64,000 nucleotides of DNA, taken from positions 37,520 through 101,519 of the forward strand of contig NZ_CAKZOT010000059.1 in NCBI RefSeq assembly GCF_937138205.1, read 5' to 3'. A program made the position numbers and the translations under genes. The stretch's first letter is position 1; the number at the start of each line of letters is the position of its first letter. The stretch is from an uncultured Rhodospira sp. (GTDB lineage: Bacteria; Pseudomonadota; Alphaproteobacteria; Rhodospirillales; Rhodospirillaceae). This document shows, piece by piece, positions 56,123-64,000 of this stretch. A model generated the notes under the pieces. That model was not told where the DNA came from. It did not search any database and saw only the letters and a program-made list of their open reading frames with translations.

Positions 56123-58123
56123 ATGTTCAGCACCATCCTCATCGCCAATCGGGGCGAGATCGCCTGTCGCGTGGCTCGCACCTGTCGCCGCATGGGCATC
56201 AAGACCGTTGCCGTCTACTCCGACGCCGACGCGGCGGCGATGCACGTGGCGCTCTGTGACGAGGCGGTCCGGCTGGGGCCGCCGCCGGCGCGCGAGTCCT
56301 ATCTGCGCGGCGACGCCATCCTGGAGGCGGCGCACCGCACCGGGGCCGAGGCGATCCATCCCGGCTACGGCTTCCTGTCGGAGAACGCCGGGTTCGCCCG
56401 CGCCTGCGCCGAGGCCGGCATTGTCTTCATCGGGCCGACGCCGGAGGCGATCGAGGCCATGGGCTCCAAATCCGAGTCCAAGCGGTTGATGGAGCGGGCC
56501 GGCGTGCCGCTTGTGCCGGGCTACCACGGCGCCGAACAATCGATGGAGGCCCTGCGCGCGGCGGCGGCGGAGATCGGCTACCCGGTCCTGGTCAAGGCCT
56601 CGGCCGGTGGCGGCGGCAAGGGCATGAGGGTGGTGGCCACGCCGGACGCCCTCGACGCCGCGATCGAGGGCGCGCGCCGCGAGGCGGCCAACGCCTTCGG
56701 CGACGAAACCCTGCTGATCGAAAAGTACCTGGACGCGCCGCGCCATGTGGAGATGCAGGTGTTCGGCGACACCCACGGCACCGTCGTGCATCTGTTCGAG
56801 CGCGACTGTTCCATCCAGCGCCGCCACCAGAAGGTGCTGGAGGAGGCGCCGGCGCCGAACCTGCCGGCCGAGACCCGTACCGCCATGGGCGCGGCCGGTG
56901 TCGCGGCGGCCAAGGCCATCGGCTATGTCGGCGCCGGGACCGTGGAATTCCTCTATCAGGATGGGGCGTTCTACTTCATCGAAATGAACACCCGCCTGCA
57001 GGTCGAACACCCGGTGACGGAGATGATCAGCGGCCAGGATCTGGTCGAATGGCAGCTTCGGGTGGCCGCCGGGCAGCCCTTGCCCCTGTCGCAGGAGGCC
57101 TTGGTCCCGACCGGTCACGCCATCGAGGCGCGCGTGTACGCCGAGGACCCGGCCAACGAGTTCCTGCCGTCGATCGGCCTGTTGCGGCACCTGCGTCCGC
57201 CCGCCGAGGGGCCGCATGTGCGGGTTGATACCGGCGTGCGCGAGGGCGATCGGGTCTCCATGCACTACGATCCCATGATCGCCAAGCTGGTCGTCTGGGA
57301 CTCCGACCGCGCGGCGGCCCTGCGGCGGTTGCGGGGGGCGCTGGAGGCCTATCAGGTCGTCGGCGTGGCCACCAACCTGGCGTTCCTCGCAAGCATCGCG
57401 GCGCATCCCGCCTTTGCCGCGGGCGAGGTCGGCACCGGCTTCATCGAGGCCCATACGCCGGATCTGTTCCCCGAGGCGGTGCCCGCCGACGACGGAGTCC
57501 TGGCGCTGGCGGCGCTTGATGTTCTGCTGCGACGGCAGGACGACGCGGCGGCCGCCGCCGCGCGCTCCGGTGATCCGTTCTCGCCGTGGCACGCCACGAA
57601 CGGCTGGCGGCTCAACGACGACAATTACCAGCGCATGGTGTTCCTGGACGATGGCGCGGCGCGCGGGGTCACGGTCCACTACCGGCCCGAGGGCTACCGC
57701 CTGGACCTGCCCGGCGGATCGGTGATGGCGCGTGGGGAAATCGACGCCGACGGCGCCCTGATCTGCGACATCGACGGCTTCCGCCGCCGCGTCGCGGTGG
57801 TGCGTCAGGGGCTCGACTTGGTCATTCTGGACCGGGGCCGCCAGCACCGGCTGACACTCGACGATCCGGCCACGCGGGCGGCCGAGGGTGACCAAGGCGG
57901 CGGCGGCCTGGTGGCGCCCATGCCGGGCAAGATCGGCCGCGTGTTCGTCGAGGCCGGCCAGGTTGTGGAAAAGGGCGCCGCACTGGTGATATTGGAAGCC
58001 ATGAAGATGGAGCATACGATTGTCGCGCCGGAGCACGGAACGGTGACGGTGGTCCACTTCGCCACCGGCGATCAGGTTGACGATGGCGCCGCGCTGCTGG
58101 AGTTCGAACCGGGGGGAGAGTGA
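56123..58123 (+). CDS. liuD: Methylcrotonyl-CoA carboxylase, biotin (alpha) subunit
   Basis: 666 residues. N-terminal biotin carboxylase (ILIANRGEIACRVARTCRRMG; ASAGGGGKGMRVV; FIEMNTRLQVEHPVTEMISGQDLVEWQL), a BT linker domain, and a C-terminal biotinyl domain with the biotin-carrying Lys628 in EAMKMEH. The order and length are those of MCC-alpha. It forms the carboxylase with LiuB. Confidence 0.95.
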   Translation: MFSTILIANRGEIACRVARTCRRMGIKTVAVYSDADAAAMHVALCDEAVRLGPPPARESYLRGDAILEAAHRTGAEAIHPGYGFLSENAGFARACAEAGIVFIGPTPEAIEAMGSKSESKRLMERAGVPLVPGYHGAEQSMEALRAAAAEIGYPVLVKASAGGGGKGMRVVATPDALDAAIEGARREAANAFGDETLLIEKYLDAPRHVEMQVFGDTHGTVVHLFERDCSIQRRHQKVLEEAPAPNLPAETRTAMGAAGVAAAKAIGYVGAGTVEFLYQDGAFYFIEMNTRLQVEHPVTEMISGQDLVEWQLRVAAGQPLPLSQEALVPTGHAIEARVYAEDPANEFLPSIGLLRHLRPPAEGPHVRVDTGVREGDRVSMHYDPMIAKLVVWDSDRAAALRRLRGALEAYQVVGVATNLAFLASIAAHPAFAAGEVGTGFIEAHTPDLFPEAVPADDGVLALAALDVLLRRQDDAAAAAARSGDPFSPWHATNGWRLNDDNYQRMVFLDDGAARGVTVHYRPEGYRLDLPGGSVMARGEIDADGALICDIDGFRRRVAVVRQGLDLVILDRGRQHRLTLDDPATRAAEGDQGGGGLVAPMPGKIGRVFVEAGQVVEKGAALVILEAMKMEHTIVAPEHGTVTVVHFATGDQVDDGAALLEFEPGGE

Positions 58124-58126
58124 GCC

Positions 58127-58561
58127 ATGGCCCAGGGGCATCCGGATGTGGCCGACGTGATGGTGGCGTTCGCGCGGTGTGTCCGCGATGTTCAGACCCT
58201 GGCCCGACGGCTTGGCTATCTGGCGGCGAGCGTCGAGGAAATCGTCGAGGACGCCCGCGACTTCCACGGAACCGTGGAGTCATTGGTCGGCGTGCCGCCG
58301 GCCCCGGGGCCTTCGAGACGGGTGCGGGCGGCCATGACCGACGAGGACCGCCAGCTTCTGAACCAAACCCGGGGCGTGCGCGATATGCTGGTCTACGATT
58401 TTTTTCTTGATCATAGGCTTGAGGACGCGGACGGCGGGGCCGACGCGGCGGTTCTGACGCGGGGCATGGCGGTTCTGGAGGCCGCTGGCGAGACGGTGCG
58501 GCGGGCGTTGGATCTGGCCGACCGTCTCGAGGGGGCGCTCGCCCAGGACGAGCGCGTGTGA
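58127..58561 (+). CDS. Small helical protein of unknown function in the liu operon
   Basis: 144 residues, three bases after liuD, so surely co-translated. Predicted mostly helical (VADVMVAFARCVRDVQTLARRLGYLAASVEEIVEDARDF; RGMAVLEAAGETVRRALDLADRLEGAL). No signal, membrane segment or known motif. An unusual cluster YDFFLDHRLED breaks the helix pattern in the middle. Not part of the canonical pathway. Confidence 0.65.
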   Translation: MAQGHPDVADVMVAFARCVRDVQTLARRLGYLAASVEEIVEDARDFHGTVESLVGVPPAPGPSRRVRAAMTDEDRQLLNQTRGVRDMLVYDFFLDHRLEDADGGADAAVLTRGMAVLEAAGETVRRALDLADRLEGALAQDERV

Positions 58562-58618
58562 TCGCCGGACGGCAACGCGACCGGCGGGACATTCGATGAC
58601 AATGGTAGCGAGGCGCCG

Positions 58619-59524
58619 ATGCTGCCCGGCAGTGTGAAACTGGTCGAGGTGGGGCCGCGCGACGGCCTGCAGAACGAGCCAAAGGCGGTGCCCACCGCCA
58701 CAAAGGTGGAGTTGATCGAGCGTCTGGGCGCCGCCGGCCTGTCGGTGATCGAGGCGGGCAGTTTCGTGTCTCCCAAGTGGGTGCCGCAGATGGCGGACAC
58801 GGCCGACGTGTTGGCCTCGGTCGCGCGCCGGCCCGGGGTGTCCTATCCGGTGCTGGTGCCGAACATGAAGGGCCTGGAGGCGGCGTTGGCCGCGCCCGGT
58901 GTCGAGGAAATCGCCGTGTTCGGGGCGGCGTCCGAGACCTTTTCCCAGCGCAACACAAACTGCTCGATCGACGAAGGGCTGGCGCGCATGGCCGAGGTGA
59001 CGGCGGCGGCGCGGGCGCGCGGGCTGCGGGTGCGGGGATACGTTTCGTGTGTGCTCGGATGCCCTTATGAGGGAGATGTCGCGACGGCGGTTGTCACGCG
59101 CGTTGCGGATGCTATGTTTAACATGGGTTGTTACGAGATCTCGCTCGGTGACACCATAGGCACAGGAACGCCGCTGGCGGCTCAATCCGTGGTTGATGCG
59201 GTGAGTGAACGGGTTCCCCGGGATCGTTTGGCGGCGCATTTCCATGACACGTATGGTCAGGCGCTGGCGAACATCCTGGCCGTCATGGAACGCGGAGTCG
59301 GGATCGTCGACAGCTCCGTCGCGGGCCTGGGCGGGTGCCCCTACGCCAAGGGGGCGAGCGGGAACGTGGCGACCGAGGATGTGTTGTACATGCTGAACGG
59401 CATGGGCATCCGCACCGGGGTGGACATGGACGCGTTGCTTCAGGCGAGCGCCATGATCTCCCAGGCGTTGGATCGCGTGCCGGCCTCCCGGGTGGCCAGG
59501 GCTCTGGGTGCTCGGAAGGATTAG
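58619..59524 (+). CDS. liuE: Hydroxymethylglutaryl-CoA lyase
   Basis: 301 residues: TIM-barrel start VKLVEVGPRDGLQNEPK (catalytic Arg/Asp), IEAGSFVSPKWVPQMADT, YVSCVLGCPYEGDV, ISLGDTIGTGTP, HFHDTYGQALANI (metal His pair) and the signature GLGGCPYAKGASGNVATED with the active-site cysteine. It cleaves HMG-CoA to acetyl-CoA and acetoacetate. Last gene of the liu operon. Confidence 0.96.
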   Translation: MLPGSVKLVEVGPRDGLQNEPKAVPTATKVELIERLGAAGLSVIEAGSFVSPKWVPQMADTADVLASVARRPGVSYPVLVPNMKGLEAALAAPGVEEIAVFGAASETFSQRNTNCSIDEGLARMAEVTAAARARGLRVRGYVSCVLGCPYEGDVATAVVTRVADAMFNMGCYEISLGDTIGTGTPLAAQSVVDAVSERVPRDRLAAHFHDTYGQALANILAVMERGVGIVDSSVAGLGGCPYAKGASGNVATEDVLYMLNGMGIRTGVDMDALLQASAMISQALDRVPASRVARALGARKD

Positions 59525-59638
59525 TCGGGGAGATTAGTCGAGTAAGGGGTGGTTGGTTCCCCTTCAGTCCGCGAGGGCTCCCGACAGCGTAAATTTGGAC
59601 GAACGTGGTCTCTGTAACGTCGTGCCAAAGGAAAAGGG

Positions 59639-60217
59639 ATGGAACAAGCTTACAGTCTGGAACGCCTGAACTTTCTCATCGTCGACGACAACAAACATAT
59701 GCGGGCCCTCGTCAAAACGATCCTGTACGCATTGGGATCGAGACAGGTGCGCGAGGCTGGTGACGGCGCGGACGCGTTCAAGGAACTGCGCCACTTCCCG
59801 GCGGATATCATCATCTGCGACTGGAACATGTCACCCCTCGATGGGCTCGACTTCGTGCGCTTGGTGCGCACCGGCAAGGACAGCCCGAACCCCTTCGTGC
59901 CCATCATCATGCTGACCGGGTTCACGGAGATGTTCCGGGTGGTGGACGCCCGTGATGCCGGCGTGCACGAATTCCTGGCCAAGCCGATCTCGGCCAAGTC
60001 ATTATATTCGCGGATCAAGGCGATCATCGATCGGCCGCGCCCGTTCGTCCGTACCAAGACATATTTCGGTCCGGACAGGCGACGGCGGACGATCGATTGG
60101 AAGGGTGCCGAGCGGCGCAAGGGGGCCAAGACCGTGGTGTCGACCCCGGAACCTGACGTGGCGGCGGCGGCGTCGCTGTCTCAGGAAGAGGTCGAGGCCC
60201 TGTTGCGCGGCGTGTGA
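59639..60217 (+). CDS. CheY-like response regulator with a FliM-type C-terminal peptide
   Basis: 192 residues. The receiver (1-~130) has Asp16/Asp17, phosphoacceptor Asp61 (IIICDWNMSPLDG), Thr93 and Lys115 (FLAKPIS). A basic linker (GPDRRRRTIDWKGAERRKG) is followed by a low-complexity spacer and the end S-L-S-Q-E-E-V-E-A-L-L-R-G-V (179-192). This end is nearly the same as the LSQxEIDALL peptide at the N-terminus of FliM, the motor segment that binds phospho-CheY. The protein may bind itself, other CheY proteins, or compete with FliM. The next gene (HPt) overlaps or follows it at once. Confidence 0.85.
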   Translation: MEQAYSLERLNFLIVDDNKHMRALVKTILYALGSRQVREAGDGADAFKELRHFPADIIICDWNMSPLDGLDFVRLVRTGKDSPNPFVPIIMLTGFTEMFRVVDARDAGVHEFLAKPISAKSLYSRIKAIIDRPRPFVRTKTYFGPDRRRRTIDWKGAERRKGAKTVVSTPEPDVAAAASLSQEEVEALLRGV

Positions 60218-60249
60218 CCGTCGGTCGGAGACGAGCACGGGAGATGGTG

Positions 60250-60753
60250 ATGGGTAAGGGCGACAATCGGGATGAGTCGGGCGCGACCTTCGTGAGGCCC
60301 CCGGATACCCTGTCGACGAAGGTCCGGATGGGTGCGGGCGGCGTGGATTCCGCGGTGCTGGACAAGGCCGAGGCGCTGATTGCCAGCCTCAGGGATGACT
60401 ATCTCACCTGGGCAGCGGAGGACGTGACGCGACTCGAAGACGCCATGGCGCGGTTCGACGCCGGGACCGACGATGTCGAAACGGCGCGGCAGGATCTGTT
60501 CCGCACGGCCCACGACATGAAGGGGCAAGGCGGCAGTTTCGGCTATGAACTCGTGACCGAGGTCGGCGACCGTCTGTGCCGGCTTTTGGAGGCGATCCAC
60601 GGCCCCCCGACTCCGGAGCAGCGGGAGGCCGCCGCCCTGCATGTGGAAGCCATGCGTCTGGTCATCGCCCAGCGCTTGGAGGGGGACGGCGGCACCTCCG
60701 GCGCGGCGTTGGTCTCCGGCCTTGAACGAATCGTGCGCAAGATGAACCCGTGA
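60250..60753 (+). CDS. HPt-domain phosphotransfer protein
   Basis: 167 residues if started at ATG 60250 (GGGAG upstream); a GTG at 60214 overlapping the previous stop and an ATG at 60244 are alternatives. A ~35-residue disordered start precedes the four-helix HPt domain; the phospho-His is His88 in TAHDMKGQGGSFGYELV. It should pass phosphate to or from the response regulator just upstream. No kinase is nearby. Confidence 0.85.
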   Translation: MGKGDNRDESGATFVRPPDTLSTKVRMGAGGVDSAVLDKAEALIASLRDDYLTWAAEDVTRLEDAMARFDAGTDDVETARQDLFRTAHDMKGQGGSFGYELVTEVGDRLCRLLEAIHGPPTPEQREAAALHVEAMRLVIAQRLEGDGGTSGAALVSGLERIVRKMNP

Positions 60754-60957
60754 CCCTTGTATGGCGCAGGGATTGCGTGACGACCTGACGTTGATCGGCG
60801 TCACGGTGTGGGCTCGCGCGACTCGATCGACGCGAGGGGGTTCGGTGTGCCCTGTGGTTGGGGGAGCGGTGGGCCGCTTGCGAGCCTCAAAGTGGGGTCC
60901 CATATCGAAGCAGTCGGCCGGTTTCACGCGGTTCTTGACGGCGGACGCGATGGGGCT

Positions 60958-60986
60958 TTGTCGGCCCTGTTGCAAGGCCGTACAAT
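60958..60986 (+). promoter_or_regulatory. Sigma-70-type promoter of clpSA
   Basis: TTGTCG (60958-60963), 17 bp, TACAAT (60981-60986), 120 bp before clpS. The spacer contains the inverted pair CGGCC / GGCCG around CTGTTGCAA, which could be an operator. The rest of the 353-bp gap before clpS holds no credible gene. Confidence 0.6.
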
Positions 60987-61106
60987 GGAGATCATCAGGC
61001 CACCGCGACATGGCGCATACGTCGGCGGATGGTCAGTGCACGGCAGGCTGTGGCCGTGGTGGAGAAAGGCACATCGAGCTTGGGGATTCGGAAGCGGAAC
61101 CAGCCC

Positions 61107-61457
61107 ATGACTGTTCCAACACGGGGATCGGATGCCGGAGGCGGTAAAGAGGGCGGCGGCGGCCCGGCCACGGGTGTCGTGATCAAGACACGGCCGAAGA
61201 CCAAGAAACCGGCCATGTACAAAGTGTTGATGCTGAACGACGATTACACGCCGATGGAATTCGTCGTTATGGTTCTCGAGCGGTTTTTCGGAAAGAACCA
61301 TGAAGAAGCCACGCGAATCATGCTGCACGTTCATCAGAGGGGGGTTGGCATCTGTGGCGTCTACACCTACGAGGTTGCCGAAACCAAGGTAACCCAGGTG
61401 ATGGACTTGGCGCGCAGGAATCAGCACCCGTTGCAGTGCACCCTGGAGAAGGAATAG
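61107..61457 (+). CDS. clpS: ATP-dependent Clp protease adaptor ClpS
   Basis: 116 residues from ATG 61107; the frame continues upstream, but the added part is not family-like. The N-end-rule binding fold is complete: [58 protein letters not shown]. An N-terminal flexible extension of ~35 residues is Gly/Lys-rich. It hands N-degron substrates to ClpA, encoded six bases downstream. Confidence 0.95.
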   Translation: MTVPTRGSDAGGGKEGGGGPATGVVIKTRPKTKKPAMYKVLMLNDDYTPMEFVVMVLERFFGKNHEEATRIMLHVHQRGVGICGVYTYEVAETKVTQVMDLARRNQHPLQCTLEKE

Positions 61458-61463
61458 CGGCCC

Positions 61464-63815
<2,352 letters not shown>

Positions 63816-63826
63816 GGCCGGGCGAC

Positions 63827-63947
63827 CGAAGTCATGACTCCTACCCATTTGCCGGGCGCGGTGCCGGCGCGGGAGATCCCTCGGCTCGCTTCGCTCGCTC
63901 GGGATGACGGTTTTCTTTAAAAAACAAATACATACGTCATCCCGAAG
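63827..63947. repeat. 121-bp dispersed repeat, copy 2
   Basis: Second copy of the element at 33811-33931, same orientation, beginning 11 bp after the clpA stop. It keeps the CGGGATGACG / CGTCATCCCG arms and the TTAAAAAAC centre, but lacks the outer GGGATCTCCC arm seen after copy 1. The remaining 53 bases to the window edge show no certain gene. Confidence 0.9.
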
Positions 63948-64000
63948 TAACCGGGGCAAAAGTCCGGGCGGTCAGGCCTGGCAGCGCGCCGCGACCAGGT

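Noticed and set aside
63972..64000. End of a minus-strand gene at the right edge (a reading frame ending in L-V-A-A-R-C-Q-A)
   Set aside because: Only nine codons are visible; plausible as a convergent gene but impossible to support.

Overview
The window is about 64 kb of GC-rich, densely coded chromosome from an alphaproteobacterium, most likely of the Rhodospirillales. The main evidence is a CtrA-type cell-cycle regulator, an alphaproteobacterial RpoH promoter plus CIRCE operator in front of groESL, a LiuR-controlled leucine pathway, lipid A genes and a flagellar ATPase. I see no rRNA, tRNA, CRISPR array, integrase or transposase. One short AT-rich gene (31455-31946) looks foreign.

Layout. 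1-6.1 kb: the start of a BMP-type solute-binding lipoprotein/periplasmic protein (cut by the edge), an orphan MazE-like antitoxin, a YhaO/YhaN nuclease-ATPase pair and a small secreted protein. 6.1-19.1 kb: a one-carbon block. Two GlxA/GbdR-type AraC regulators sit divergently from soxBDAG (sarcosine oxidase), a dimethylglycine dehydrogenase-like flavoprotein, a DmdA-like GcvT-family protein and a MetF-like reductase. Together these strip methyl groups from dimethylglycine and sarcosine (and perhaps from a quaternary amine or DMSP) onto tetrahydrofolate. 19-24 kb: fliI, ctrA, a secreted VWA protein and apaG. 24.6-29.2 kb: lipid A/LPS genes (LpxH-like phosphoesterase, glycosyltransferase, waaA, lpxK) running into groES-groEL. 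31.4-34.2 kb: the AT-rich M15-peptidase-like gene, a DUF2062 membrane protein, an anchored coiled-coil protein and a repeat-rich convergent zone. 34.2-39.3 kb (minus strand): a five-PAS histidine kinase, arfB, grxC, a LuxR-type response regulator and sufE. 39.5-45.4 kb: aspS, a bacteriohemerythrin, vapBC, a PuuA-like glutamine synthetase and a tandem universal stress protein.

45.4-59.5 kb: a coupled pair of unknown coiled-coil proteins, liuR, an unknown 466-aa protein, and then the leucine/isovalerate catabolic operon liuA-(degenerate nucleotidyltransferase)-thiolase-SDR-DsbA-like isomerase-liuB-liuC-liuD-(unknown)-liuE. Two copies of a GTTTACGTAAAC palindrome lie in front of liuR and liuA and are the probable LiuR operators. 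59.6-60.8 kb: a CheY-like regulator whose C-terminus ends in a FliM-type CheY-binding peptide, coupled to an HPt protein. 61.1-63.8 kb: clpS-clpA behind a good sigma-70 promoter. A 121-bp dispersed repeat occurs at 33811 and again at 63827.

The most interesting candidates are the DmdA-like/MetF-like pair with its structured leader (a possible oxygen-independent folate-linked demethylation step), the FliM-peptide response regulator, the catalytically stripped nucleotidyltransferase inside the liu operon, and the AT-rich M15-like gene after groEL.
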